The notes under the pieces: model-generated | The model's database searches: none | What the model saw: only the letters and a program-made list of their open reading frames with translations | What the model was told of the DNA's origin: nothing | DNA from: Larimichthys crocea | Lineage: Eukaryota; Chordata; Actinopteri; Sciaenidae | Direction: 5' to 3' | DNA length: 64,000 nt | NCBI RefSeq assembly: GCF_000972845.2 | Contig: NC_040015.1 | Coordinates: 5,112,920 to 5,176,919 of the forward strand | Made by a program: the position numbers and the translations under genes | Shown here: positions 1-10,364 of the stretch, one piece after another | How the letters are laid out: every line of letters begins with the position of its first letter | Position numbering within the stretch: the stretch's first letter is position 1

Positions 1-773
1 TGTTGAGTTCGATGAGCTCATCCAAAGTGGCAGGGAGATCACAGACACCAGCTCGTCCTTAACATACTCCTCAAGCCCCTGTAGGTAGGCGTCGCACTGG
101 GCCTCGGTGTTCCATTTACTCTGGCGAGCCCTGGTCGAGTCTGCGAAGCAGTCAATAGAGCTAGTCAGCCCGGAGCGGTCCCCCTGGTGGAGGTTCAGGA
201 GACCGCCCCTAGCATCTGGACCCTGGGAAGGTGGGCCAAAAACCTTCCGGAGCTCAGCCAGCGAAGTCTCTGAAGGAGCTGCAAGCAGGAGTTTGACGTT
301 CCCATTCAGCGGTTCCCCCAGGCGGGCCCTCCCCGTGAGGTGATTAATGGTGACGCCACTTTGGCCTCCTCAGAGGCGAATGTGTGTGGCTGCAGGGCGA
401 AACAGGATTGAGCAGTTCGTAATAAACGGATTACAGACCTCTGGGTTCCCCGCATAACGTTCCAGAGCCCCAACTCGGGGTTCAGAAACTGGACCAGGTG
501 GGCGTTGGTTGGAGTACGGCAGCAGGCGCTGTTGCAGTAGGTTCTGGACATATTCTGTGAGAGCACAGTAGTGAGCTGCTGGATCTGTGAAGCTAATGCC
601 TAATGTCTGCTCCCTGGTTAGCGGCAGCCTGTTGTTGAGTGACGGTAGCTGGCGTTACCTCGGCTGCGGTGGAAGCAACCAATGCCTCGTGTCGCTGGGG
701 AATGTTCTCCACCCTCTCCAGGCGTAGCTCGGCGAAGCGGGTGTGCTGGATCCATGCTTTGGCCAGATTGTAC
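1..773 (-). pseudogene. Ty3/gypsy gag fragment, broken
   Basis: Reading the minus strand in shifting frames gives pieces typical of the gag polyprotein of fish gypsy retrotransposons: a segment around PRVGALERYAG near 470, FALQPHTFASEEAKVA near 390, and a segment around KWNTEAQCDAYLQGLEEYVK near 100. Gag would package the element's RNA in a cytoplasmic particle. No frame stays open across the region: the longest piece (306-566) joins only through frameshifts to its neighbours, so this is a dead copy. It is cut by the window edge at position 1, and its 5' side abuts an LTR terminus at 774, as expected for gag following a 5' LTR. Family assignment is from motif recognition, not from a search. 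Confidence 0.75.
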
Positions 774-845
774 TGAAACGGGCTTGTGTAGGACCCAAAT
801 GCAGCACAACAGCAAGGGATACTTAGTAATGTTCCTTATTGAGAA
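774..845 (-). repeat. 3' terminus of the gypsy LTR belonging to the gag fragment
   Basis: The reverse complement of these bases matches the last ~70 bp of the solo LTR at 5287-5834, including the shared ending CGTTTCA. The match stops at about 845, where unrelated AT-rich sequence begins, so the rest of this LTR has been lost. The two LTRs lie in opposite orientation. Confidence 0.75.
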
Positions 846-1200
846 GGCATCTGAAAGGAGAATAATAGTTAATTTAATAATAAATATGAATAATTATTAT
901 TTTAATAATAGTTATAATAGATAGTGTATAGATAATAATAATAATAATAGAAAAATGACCAAAACTCTGCGGTCAGTGTCCGGAGATGGAAGAAAAGAGA
1001 AGAAGAGGAGGAAAAAAACACGACAAAGACGGAGGTGAAATGAAGATAATTAAAAATGATTTGTCTATTGCAGAACAATAATAACTGTTAGTCTAACGCA
1101 GTTTGCTAATCAATAAATAGCTGTTAGCTTGTTTTAATATCAGTTAAGTGTGATGGAGGGGCCTGATGGCTGTTATGAAAAATAATAATTAGGTAACTAC
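846..1200 (+). repeat. hAT-like dispersed repeat, copy A
   Basis: Positions ~950-1190 match ~50159-50385 in the same orientation (shared stretches such as CAGTTTGCTAATCAATAAAT and TTAGCTTGTTTTAAT). In one frame the copy near 50160 reads KLSGVQRRKKRR, resembling the basic N-terminal segment of TTF/ZMYM-type hAT transposases, but no ORF persists. The stretch 880-945 is a simple AT-rich (TAA)n-like tract. Confidence 0.5.
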
Positions 1201-1905
1201 TCCCACCTTACATTTATTGGGGGGATTTATAAAGATTAGATCTGTTCAGCAGGTGTTATTTACATTTCATTTGCTGAATATTAATGTGTGCAAATGAGAG
1301 TTCCAGTTCAGTTCTCTTTAGAATGAAAATGGTTCTGTGTTCTGAAGATATTTGCATATAAGAGAGAGAAAGAGAGATCAGCACTCATTCCTGGATGACT
1401 TTTGAAGAGGAAGGACTGCCCTGTAGCTGGTTTAACAAGTCGTTTCTTCAGTCTACTTTTTCTAAACGGCATCGTCTTGGAGAAGGAGCATTCGTGTTTT
1501 TCCTGCATCAGTCTTTTAAGCTAAGTAACTTTCACGGTTTACATTTTAAATAAGAAGTTGAGGTTGCAACTGCAAAATTGCCTCACTCACTCCACATGTG
1601 CAATATGTCATACATCTTTCTTTACAGGACAGGAACTTTCATGTGAGGTAAAAGCTTTGCAGTCATTGCTCTGTGTTTTCTCAGCTCTTTCAAAGAAACA
1701 GTGAGAAGGAAAGATTGTTTCATGTTAACTTGCTGAATATGACTGAAGCTTAGCACTTATTCTGTACTGTATTGTGTGTATTGTGTATTGTGTATCGTGT
1801 TGGAGGAGGAGTACACATGCTCTCTTAGCTAAATAACTTTAGCAGGTTACATTTCCAATAAGCAGGAGGTAGATCTTTTGAGTTGCAACTGCGCTCACAC
1901 AATGA
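1201..1905. other. non-coding stretch with a loose direct repeat
   Basis: No supported gene. Two related segments (about 1475-1580 and 1800-1890) share a similar order of words, ending in a common GTTGCAACTGC, and look like an old duplication ~330 bp apart. The right one leads into the left arm of the foldback structure. Confidence 0.4.
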
Positions 1906-4846
1906 TACCCAAACCAAGGACTGACACACCTGCACAGTGCACAACCCAGGTAATGAGGAGAAAGAAAAGGACCTGGAAGAGACAATGACGATGGTCGTGT
2001 CCACTGTCCAGAACTACAAAGAGAAGGCAGGAGTGGGCTAGGATGAAGGAAGAACAGCAAAGAATGAGGAATGAAGAGAACATGATGAAGATGAAGAATT
2101 ACCGGTCTGTTGTACAGGAGTGGACCAGTAGAAAGTAGTAATTCTTCCTGCTACTATCTGCTGGTCCACCCATGTACGATAGACTGGTAAGGGAACGTGG
2201 ATGATCAGAAGGAGAAACAGTCTGCTGTCCAGGCGTGAAACAAGAGTCAAGTGGAGAGAGGAAAAAGGTAGAAGAGAGACACAAGGGGCAAACGAGTCAG
2301 AAAGCTAGCAGAGGGAGGAGAAGAATGAACGAGAGACACAGAAGAGTTAAAAGAAAGAGGGGAATGGGGAGAGGAAGGACAGAGCAAACCAGGAAAAAGA
2401 AGCTCCAAATGTCAGCTGGCTTTCAAAGCTCAACACATGGTGGAGCAGGAGTTTCTGTAAGTGAAGCCATTCAGCGAGGACGAGGTCAGAGGTACAGAGG
2501 TAGGCTGCAACTTATCTAATGTCCTCGTGTAAAATGACCGAACTGATGAAAAACAAAATTGAGTGATATGCCTAATGTTACTGTACAGTGACGGAGTTGT
2601 CGCGCACTGTGCCTGCTCACAGTGTCGACAAGGTCAAGTAATCGTGACTGTCCCTGCCTTAGGTTGTCGCAAAGTTTTCAGGGGGATCTTACCCGTCATT
2701 GGTGAATCAGCCTTCCATACTTGACCCTTTTCTAATGAGTGATTGAGTAAGTTTAGTGATATGCCTCTATTTTGCCTCAGTTAAACTGAGTTAACTGATC
2801 TGTAACTGTAGGACCAGGATTTCTTGTTTAGTCCTCCTATGTCGTGTCCTGTTATCGCACCGTTACAGCATTGTCTGTTTTGTTTTGCTTCAGTTAGGTT
2901 AGGTTACATCACAAGTGATTTTCAACCAACCCAACTAACTTCTACCTATTGAGCATCGAGTATGTTCTCATGTCTCCTGTGCTGTGTTACTGTACAGTGA
3001 CGGAGTTGTTGCACATTGTGCTGTGTTACTGTACAGTGACGGAGTTGTCGCACACTGTGCCTGCTCACAGTGTCGACAAGGTCAAGTAATCGTGACTGTC
3101 CCTGCCTTAGGTTGTCCCAAAGTTTTCAGGGGGATCTTACCCGTCATTGGTGAAACAGCCTTCCATACTTGACCTTTTAATTTTAGAGTCATATCACTGT
3201 TTCGTTTTTTTTTTTTCAGTTAACATCTATTTGTTTCTCTGTCTTTGTATCTCCCGTCACAACATGTGCTGTGTTACTGCACGGTGACGGAGTTGTCACG
3301 CACTGTGCCTGCTCACAGTGTCGACAAGGTCAAGTAATCGTGACTGTCCCTGCCTTAGGTTGTCCCAAAGTTTTCAGGGGGATCTTACCCGTCATTGGTG
3401 AAGCAGCCTTCCATACTCTTGCCTGTGCTAATGAGTGATTGAGTAAGTTTAGATATGACTCTATTTGCCTCAGTTAAACTGAGTTCTGATCTGTAATGAG
3501 GACCAGATTTCTTGTTTAGTCCCTATGCGTGTCGTTATCGCACCGTTACAGCATTGTCTGTTTTTGTTTTGCTTCAGTTAGGTTAGGTTACATCACAAGT
3601 GATTTTCAACCAACCCAACTAACTCTACCTATTGAGCATCGAGTATGTTCTCATGTCTCCTGTGCTGTGTTACTGTACAGTGACGGAGTTGTCGCACACT
3701 GTGCCTGCTCACAGTGTCGACAAGGTCAAGTAATCGTGACTGTCCCTCTTAGGTTGTCCAAAGTTTTCAGGGGGATCTTACCCTCATTGGTGAAGCAGCC
3801 TTCCATACTTGACTTTTAATTTTAGAGTCATATCACTGTTTGTTTTGTTTTTTTCAGTTAAATCTATTTGTTCTCTGTCTTTGTATCTCCCGTCACATCA
3901 TGTGCTGTGTTACTCACTGCACGGTTGTTCTCTGTTTTTCTTTTACATGATTTAAGTCAGTTTACTGTTTTACTCACAGGATTAGTGGATAGTGCTCACA
4001 AAAGTTGACTTACATTGCTATAATAATTCATTCAACATCAGCTTAAAGCTGAGGCTTGTCGCACACTGTGCCTGCTCAGAGTGTGCAATAGGGTCAAGTA
4101 ATCGTGACGTCCATGCCTTAGGTTGTCCCAAGCCAAGTTTTCAGGGGGATCTTACCCGTCATTGGTGAAGCAGCCTTCCATACTTGACCCTTTCTTATGA
4201 GGCATATCACCAATTTTGTTTTTCATCATTTCGGTCATTTTACACGAGGACATTAGATAAGTTGCACCTACCTCTGTACCTCTGACCTCGCCTCGCTGAA
4301 TGGCTTCACTTACAGAAACTCCTGCTCCACCATGTGTTGAGCTTTGAAGCCAGCTGACATTTGGAGCTTCTTTTTCCTGTTTGCTCTGTCCTTCCTCTCC
4401 CCCCTCCTCTCTTCTTTCTTTTAAGTCTTCTGTTTCTCGTTCATCTTCTCCTCCTCTGCTAAGCTTTCTGACTCGTGCCCCTTGCGTCTCTCTTTTTTTC
4501 TCCCCACCGACTCTTGTTTTCACGCCTGGACAGCAGACTGTTTCTCCTTCTGATCATCCTTCCCTTACCAGTCTATCGTACAGGGGTGGACCAGCAGATA
4601 GTAGCAGGAAGAACTGCACTTTCTACTGGTCCACTCCTGTACAACAGACGGTAATTCTTCTCATCTTCACGTGTTCTCTTATTCCCATTCTTTGCTGTTC
4701 TTCTTCCTCATCCTAGCCCACTCCTGCCTTCTCTTTGTAGTTCTGGACAATGGACACAACCATCTTCATTGTCTCGCCAGGCATTTTCTTTCTCCTCATT
4801 ACTGGGTTGTGCACCGTGCAGGTCTGTCAGTTCTTGGTTTGGGTAA
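1906..4846. mobile_element. foldback element: ~650 bp inverted arms around a tandem-repeat loop
   Basis: The left arm (1906-2570) is the imperfect reverse complement of the right arm (4200-4845): TACCCAAACCAAG at 1906 mirrors CTTGGTTTGGGTA at the right end, and GATATGCCT near 2562 mirrors AGGCATATC at 4200. Each arm contains a smaller hairpin (around 2105-2190 and 4560-4650) built on GTGGACCAG/CTGGTCCAC. The loop (2571-4199) holds direct repeats described separately. The open frames in the arms are Lys/Arg/Glu-rich or Ser/Pro-rich low-complexity shadows, so no protein is claimed. The right arm ends exactly where a gypsy LTR begins (4847), so the original outer end on that side was probably separated by that insertion. 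Class is unknown. Confidence 0.7.
2576..4190 (+). repeat. higher-order tandem repeat with ~150 bp core
   Basis: A ~150 bp core recurs at about 2576-2725, 3021-3173, 3265-3415, 3661-3812 and, degenerate, 4055-4190, with an extra partial start near 2987. It begins TGTTACTGTACAGTGACGG and ends GGTGAAGCAGCCTTCCATAC. The spacers alternate: those after copies 1 and 3 match each other (GATTGAGTAAGTTTAG, then GGTTAGGTTACATCACAAGT), and those after copies 2 and 4 match each other (TTTTAGAGTCATATCACTG). The true period is therefore a ~650-690 bp dimer present about twice. Confidence 0.8.
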
Positions 4847-5286
4847 TGTTACACCTCCGTCTGTGCTGCCTGTTGTCCTCCTCCCCTCCTTGTGTTTCTC
4901 CTCCCTCCCTCCGAGGGGCGGGTCCCTGACACAGGCAGCGGCTGCACACACACCTGAGGCTCATCTTCAATTAACCTCCTGCTGAAATACACCGGTTCTC
5001 CATTCACTCTTCGCCAGGGGCCTCATGTACAAAGCATGCGTACGCACAAAAAAGGGGCGTACGTCCTTTTCCACGCTCACGTTCAGATGTATCAGATGTG
5101 AAATGATCGTAGAGATGTGCGTGCCCCACAGCAATTTCATAGCTGTCGTACGCACGTTTCTACAGCTATTGTCCTTGGGCGACACTTAGAGGTGAAGCTG
5201 GGAAACTGTTAATAATGTGAAAACAAGTAGTCATCAGAGTGATGTGCACATCAGAGACACACTTATGAACAATTAACACACGCAGG

Positions 5287-5834
5287 TGTCACACCACTCC
5301 GGTCCCCTGCTGCTTTCCTCTTACTACGCACCCAGTAACTTTCCACTCACCTGTCAGCCCCGCCTCCTCATCAGTCACCATGGTTTCTCCCGCCTCCCCC
5401 ACACCTGCCTCCATCAGTAATCAACCTGTATTTAAGCACCAACCTCCAGACATCTTTGCCAGATTGTTCTTCGCGTCATGCAAGTCTTTCCCAGCACTTT
5501 TGTCCGGACTGATCTCCCGTTGCCCGACCCTGCCTGCCTTTGATCTGCTCGTCTGTCTCTGCCCCGTAATCACCTCAGCTTTTCGTCCCCGACCACGAGT
5601 TTCTGCCTCAGTGTTTCTGGTGTCTGTCTGCCTGTTTCTCTTTGGCTGTTTGGAGGTTTCCCCGGGCAGTCTGTCCCCCTGCTCCATTCGTTGCCACAGA
5701 CTCTCCGATTGAACTCAGGACTTATTCCCCTCTCTCCTCACCTCCATCGCCTGCTGTGAGTTTTCTCAATAAGGAACATTACTAATAGTCCCTTGCTGTT
5801 GTGCTGCATTTGGGTCCTACACAAGCCCGTTTCA
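5287..5834 (+). mobile_element. solo LTR of a gypsy element, 548 bp
   Basis: It begins TGTCACACCA, ends CCGTTTCA, and is flanked by the 5 bp duplication GCAGG (5282-5286 and 5835-5839). A TATTTAAG promoter-like box lies near 5430 and an AATAAG polyadenylation-like signal near 5770. It belongs to the same family as the LTR terminus at 774-845. The internal region has been lost, consistent with LTR-LTR recombination after insertion into the Harbinger element. Confidence 0.88.
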
Positions 5835-5889
5835 GCAGGTGTTTGTAATTATATAAGTGGATATAAAAGCATAGCGCATGTGATGAGAA

Positions 5890-6600
5890 TGGTATTACAA
5901 AGGCAGCGTTAGCGTTGTTAGAGGACCTTGCAAATGGTGCAATCCGCAGTGAGCGATTTAAGGAACGCAAGGATTTACTTGCAAACAGTGATAATTGGCT
6001 CATAAGACGATTTGGGTTACCAAGGCCAGTGTTACTGGAGTTGTGCGCAGAGCTGCGGCTGGCCCTAGAACGCAACGGGGGCCGGCGGGCCGGCTGCCTG
6101 ACTACGCTGGGGATCCTGGCAACAGGGGCATCCAGCGGAGCGGGCCGAGTGTCGGTCAGGAGTGTGGCCAGTCAACCCTGAGCCAGCCATGCCAGCTGTG
6201 TGGACGGGACCATCCGAATGTCTTCCTGGTACATGATTCTGTACAATGCTGTTAAACAGGCCGACATTAAAGCGCAATTTGCAGCGAAGAGCCAGTTTCC
6301 CTAATGTAATCGGAGCTATTGACTGCACACACATTGCTATAAAAGTGCCATCACAGGATGAATTTGTTTATGTTAGTAGGAAACATTTTAATTCCATCAG
6401 TGTTCAAATCATATGTGATGCGCGAATGCAGCTAACTAACATCGTGGCAAGGTGGCCTGGTTCAACGCATGACTCATTCATTATGACTAACAGCATGGTT
6501 GGGAACAGGCTGGAGGCTGGCACGGTCGGAGATGGGTGGCTTCTATTTATTAATTGTCCCGTATGTAACGCTGGATTACATACGACACAATTAAACGAAT
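5890..6600 (+). pseudogene. Harbinger (HARBI1-like) transposase, decayed
   Basis: Pieces of a DDE transposase that would cut and paste the surrounding element in the nucleus. The N-terminal part (5915-6070) reads ALLEDLANGAIRSERF and a FGLPRPVLLELCAEL-type helix. After frameshifts near 6070-6240 the DDE_Tnp_4 core continues at 6246-6540, with FPNVIGAIDCTHIAI (first catalytic Asp) and ARWPGSTHDSF (second Asp). The frame ends shortly after GDGWLL, so the third acidic residue is missing and the protein cannot be active. The original start codon is unclear. Confidence 0.85.
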
Positions 6601-7594
6601 AAACTCTTTACTTACCCAGAAGCCGTGCCAGTGTGCCAATGCACATTTGGGCATGTGGCATTCAAATATCATGTTTCTGGTTTTCTTTATTTTCTGCTGG
6701 TGAATAAGAGCTGCAGAGCTTTCAACAAGCCCTGATTGTCTCCTGTGTTCAGTATTCTTGTCAAGTAAAAGCGGGCGTAAAATGTCAGCCGCAGCGCCAC
6801 ACGTCCACACCTGTGTGTGCGTGCTCGGATCACGGCATTACAGCCTCACACACACCGCCACTCACGTCTTTTTTTGGTCATATTTATCCCTGTTGACAGG
6901 GTACCAAACAGAATCTCCACTCATTCAATAGAATCTTTAGCTCAGACTCTGTGAAATTCATTTTCTTTCCTTTGTTCATCGCATTATTTGATCGGGCGAA
7001 GAGGTGAATCTCAGGTCCAGGGCCTATTTAAATAGATTTGCATATGTAAATAGGGGCGTGGACAGGGAGGAGTTGCACGTGCGCTCAATTCCACGTTGAT
7101 TGGGATGTACAAAAGAAACGTGCTTGGATCCATGCGAACGCACACTTTGATACATCTGAATATTTTTGTGCGTACGACAGTTTCTGGGTTTTGGCGTACG
7201 CCAAGTTTCAGTAGGAAATCCACGCAAGTATTCGTACATGAGGCCCCAGATCTTTACAGTTTCCTCCGTGGTAACTTATCAGGCTCCCCTTCGATTTGTA
7301 CTTCCAGTGTTTTTGATACTCCTTGTGCTTTCCTGGTCTTCCTGTGTTTTTCCCTCTCTGTGTTTCTGCCTTGTTTTTTGACCCTGAGCTCCCTGTGCTA
7401 CAGATCACCTACCCCTGCTCAGCAGCTGCCAACCCGGACCCGCTCCCTTCCAGACCCACTCCTCTCCCGACCCTTACCCCACCGTCGTCCTCTCCCCCTT
7501 TTGTGTGTCTCCCTGAATAAACACATCACCAGAAACCAGCGTCCGCCTCTTTGGTCCAATTTACCACCTGTCGTCACAGAAAGATCTAGCCACA

Positions 7595-7640
7595 ATGGAC
7601 CATGCGGACGCTGATGCTCTTCAGCACACCGTTACCAGCC
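7595..7640 (+). pseudogene. start of a gypsy gag, truncated
   Basis: Seventeen bases after the LTR end an ATG opens MDHADADALQHTV, resembling the first residues of fish gypsy gag proteins. Similarity ends at about 7640, so only the beginning of gag remains. The intervening GAAAGATCTAGCCACA would contain the primer-binding site, but I cannot assign the tRNA. Confidence 0.5.
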
Positions 7641-8700
7641 AAATTTACACACATGGACAAAATTGTTGGTACTCACAATGTTTTTTTCCTTCCTCCTTTT
7701 ATAGCTCCTCTTTCGTTTTTGTTTTTTTTTTCCTTCCTTCCTTTCTTCCCTCGTTTTTTTCTCTCTTCTTTCGGTTTTTTTCCCCCGTCCTTTTTTCTTT
7801 CTTCCTCATTTTAATAAATAAAGAAGGTAACAGCATCATTACTGTCATTATCTCTACATTCCGTTCTAAAGGCATTTCAATAAAATGACAAAAAAGGATG
7901 TAAGCATCAGTCACCTTCCTTTTGGTTAATGCAGGCATTTATTGAAGTCTCATTGATCACAAACCTGAATAGCTAAAGAAGTCGTTAAAGTATCGTTGAA
8001 GTGAGTGACACGACAAATTTCCTACGTTTCTAGCTAAAACGATTTCTGTAGCTTCACATTTACGGCTACAATCACAGTTTAAAAATTTTATTTTAAGAAA
8101 TGTTCCTCCCCTCTCCACTCTGGTGATGACCACCACTCCTCTCGAAAATTCTCGCAATACACACCCATTCATTTTTTCCAGGGTGGGTTTTTGGCGATTG
8201 GCAAAACCGTTTGCCAAACTCTTAGAAAAGCATAGCACGCCGCAGCGCCGACCCAGCCGAGCCACACATTTTGATACCTGTTTTGGTGTGTGCGACAAAA
8301 ACTCGGGTGGGAGAGAAAGCAACCAAAAAAAACGGCGTAAAATAATACCGGGAAGAAGCGTGGTATAACATATAGTAGTGCGTTTCAGGCACACTCAATA
8401 CAGGACTAGTAACACACCAGGACAGAGCTCTGCACACAATTATAAAACCTATTAATCTGTTTATCTGCTCGTTATCCAGCTTTCATCTAATATTGTTGCT
8501 AATTACACTTTTTTGAACCTTTAACTTCACATGAACTTTCAGCTGTATCACATGGTCTTCATCAGCAGGTGGATTTAACATTTGAGCTCAGTCGCTGTGA
8601 TTAATCATTAATTACTGTTTCACTGTTTCAAAATCTGGTACAAATTTTTACCTCTATAGAATTTAAATGTTATGCTAAGGATGTAAAACAAAAAAATACA
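7641..8700. other. no gene seen; short Tc1/mariner-like terminus and pyrimidine-rich tract
   Basis: At 7641-7680 the words TTTACACACATGGACAAAAT and TTGTTGGTAC resemble the terminus of a common fish Tc1/mariner-type MITE, without a visible partner end. A T/C-rich tract follows (7681-7810). The rest (7811-8700) shows no coding signature, only stop-rich frames. Confidence 0.35.
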
Positions 8701-8703
8701 TAT

Positions 8704-8742
8704 AGTACAACACACACACACACACACATATATATGTATATG
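8704..8742. repeat. (CA)n/(TA)n microsatellite
   Basis: Alternating CA dinucleotides (about 8708-8728) pass into TATATATG. Confidence 0.8.
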
Positions 8743-8744
8743 TT

Positions 8745-8906
8745 GGACAAGGCAGAGGGGGCGTCGGACAGACCGATGGGGGCGCACGCATCCCGGGGCG
8801 CACGGCGCATCCAGGGGCGCACGGGCGGCTGTTCGGCGCACGAGAAAATGTTCGCCTCGGGGGGGGGTTCGCCCAGGGTGCAAATGTGGCCAGGACCGGC
8901 GCTGTA
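8745..8906. repeat. GC-rich terminus of an hAT-like element with GGGGCGCAC repeats
   Basis: Markedly GC-rich block in an AT-rich neighbourhood. The word GGGGCGCAC occurs at three spacings near 8770-8820. The end, with GGGTGCAAATGTGG and GGACCGGCGCTG, resembles the termini of the hAT-like MITE at 49863-51160 (GGCGCCAAATTGGTTAGGGC). It interrupts the MITE copy that continues at 8907. Confidence 0.4.
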
Positions 8907-9390
8907 TGTAGGTATATATGTTCACGTGTAATGTACACGTTAGTGCTCTTTATTCAGAAAAGCCTCATGTCACATCTACATTTCAGGATCTGGTTATTAT
9001 AGACACAGATTAAATGTTAAATATAAATATTTCAATTTTTATCATCACAGTAACAGTGTTACACACATTAGTAGCTGTAAACACTCAGCATTAGAAAAAT
9101 ACATACGTTGGTTGGTGCTTACATAAGGAGTAAAATTTATAATCACACTTTAAAAGTTACAACGTTGTTTTTGGTGCCTTTTTGTTTCCCAGATAATTAG
9201 TGTGTGTGTGAATGGGTGTATAAGTGACATTAACTTAAAGAACTTGTAGAAAGGCGCTTTATAAGTTCAGTGCATTTCCTTGTATTTTATTTTACGGGCA
9301 GATCTGCCTTATCTAATATGGCGGACCCGTTGACGTATCGCGACCAACGACCAACCCCTCAATGCGGCGTGCTATGTATATATGTCTATG
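8907..9390 (-). mobile_element. MITE copy, same family as 48733-49399
   Basis: The reverse complement matches 48733-49180 throughout: both contain ATATGGCGG or its complement, the CAGATCCTGAAATGTA word, and the terminal TATGTATATATGTCTATG (here ending 9390). Its other end is replaced by the GC-rich block at 8745-8906. Confidence 0.75.
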
Positions 9391-9699
9391 GCTTACTGTA
9401 CGTGACGAGCAGCCGTCACTGACTGCGGCCAGCGCACACACCGCAGCGCACACACACAAACACACACAACAAACACAACCACCACATTCCCCATTCCCTT
9501 CTGCTCCGCGCTAAACAGAACATAACAAAACACACATCCCGCTTCCTCCTCACCGGACAAAAGCACAGCCAAGGGTGCACACGTAATTAGACACCGTGTG
9601 ATGCGGAGAATATGTGTTTAATAATGTGATGTTATCGGAGTACCGGCGCTTCATGGAAGACAAACAGTGAACATACAGATATAATTTTATACAATTAGT
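9391..9699. other. no gene seen; CA-rich stretch
   Basis: CA-rich simple sequence at ~9425-9480, then unclassified sequence. No coding frame was supported. Confidence 0.4.
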
Positions 9700-10121
9700 T
9701 GTTATACACTGTATATGCAATGGCCGTCATAAGGGGGAAAGAGTTTATGTTGTTTTTGAAATTGTAGTCCGAGTGGGAGGGGCTACCACTATAAAAGGGC
9801 TGCCTGGGCCCTAATCGAGGAGAGTGTGTGGTTAGTTGCAAAGGAGGTAGCAGTGGTCGATTGTGGTTTGTGAGCTGGAGTTATTAAAGAACTCGTTTTT
9901 TTCCGTTTCTTGTTTGTTTTTCCTTTCTTTGGTTTGTTTTCTGAACTTGTATATAGAACATTTTTGGTTCATTCGCTTTATTTTTTTTTGGTTTGTACAT
10001 ATTTGGCACTGTACATATTGCACCTGGTGAGGTGGAGAATAAACATCCAAAACATCACCTTCTTGACTTAGCCTGGATTTTTGGAACAAAAGAACGAGGT
10101 TAGCAGAAGAACCCCGCTACA
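9700..10121 (+). mobile_element. probable solo LTR
   Basis: A compact promoter-to-polyA layout: GGGAGGGGCTACCACTATAA/AAGGG (TATA box near 9790), a T-rich transcribed part, AATAAAC near 10038 and an end ...CCCGCTACA at 10121. No gag follows. The left boundary (about 9700-9710) and a target-site duplication could not be fixed, so the call rests on architecture only. Confidence 0.5.
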
Positions 10122-10129
10122 CTTACACA

Positions 10130-10354
10130 CCTCATTAGCATTATCGTTGCTCAATCTTTTGTTTGCACTTACAGTAATGGGCTTTTTTGGTCCCCAGTGT
10201 CACAGATCACAGAGCGGAAAGCATCGTGCTGGTTTGAGTACTGCATACTATACAGTAGCCTTATGATTTGAGCGTGTTCATGAATTGAAATTAAATTTAA
10301 GGTGTTTATATCTAACATGTCACCATTCACCAAATCAACAACATCTAGGCTGTT
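10130..10354 (+). repeat. direct repeat R1 (partner at 10706-10933)
   Basis: Shares CCTCATTAGCAT, CAGTGTCACAGATCACAGAG and ACCAAATCAACAACATCTAG with 10706-10933 in the same order and orientation. R1 lies outside the hAT-like element that starts at 10365, while its partner lies inside it, so R1 is probably a truncated second copy of that element's 3' half. Confidence 0.7.
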
Positions 10355-10364
10355 CTGTCTTTAC

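Larger units (their letters stand above)
5018..7246 (+). mobile_element. PIF/Harbinger DNA transposon
   Basis: The element has terminal inverted repeats GGGCCTCATGTAC (5018) and GTACATGAGGCCC (ending 7246), with further terminal complementarity around the TGCGTACGC words. It is flanked by a 3 bp duplication, CAG at 5015-5017 and 7247-7249, the size expected for PIF/Harbinger. It carries a degenerate transposase (~5890-6600). No MYB-like second ORF was seen. A solo LTR is inserted at 5287-5834. Confidence 0.88.
4847..7578 (+). mobile_element. gypsy-type LTR interrupted by a Harbinger element
   Basis: The LTR begins TGTTACACCTCC at 4847 and ends CTGTCGTCACA at 7578. The two halves (4847-5017 and 7250-7578, ~500 bp together) read continuously once the Harbinger insertion is removed. 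An AATAAA-like polyadenylation signal lies near 7515. The sequence just downstream (7595) starts a gag-like reading frame, so this was a 5' LTR rather than a solo LTR. Confidence 0.7.

Noticed and set aside
2235..2519. Lys/Arg/Glu-rich 94-residue frame
   Set aside because: Low-complexity translation of a purine-rich inverted arm; the mirrored arm gives an equally open but unrelated frame.
7699..7938. Lys/Glu-rich minus-strand frame
   Set aside because: Translation of a T/C-rich simple tract.
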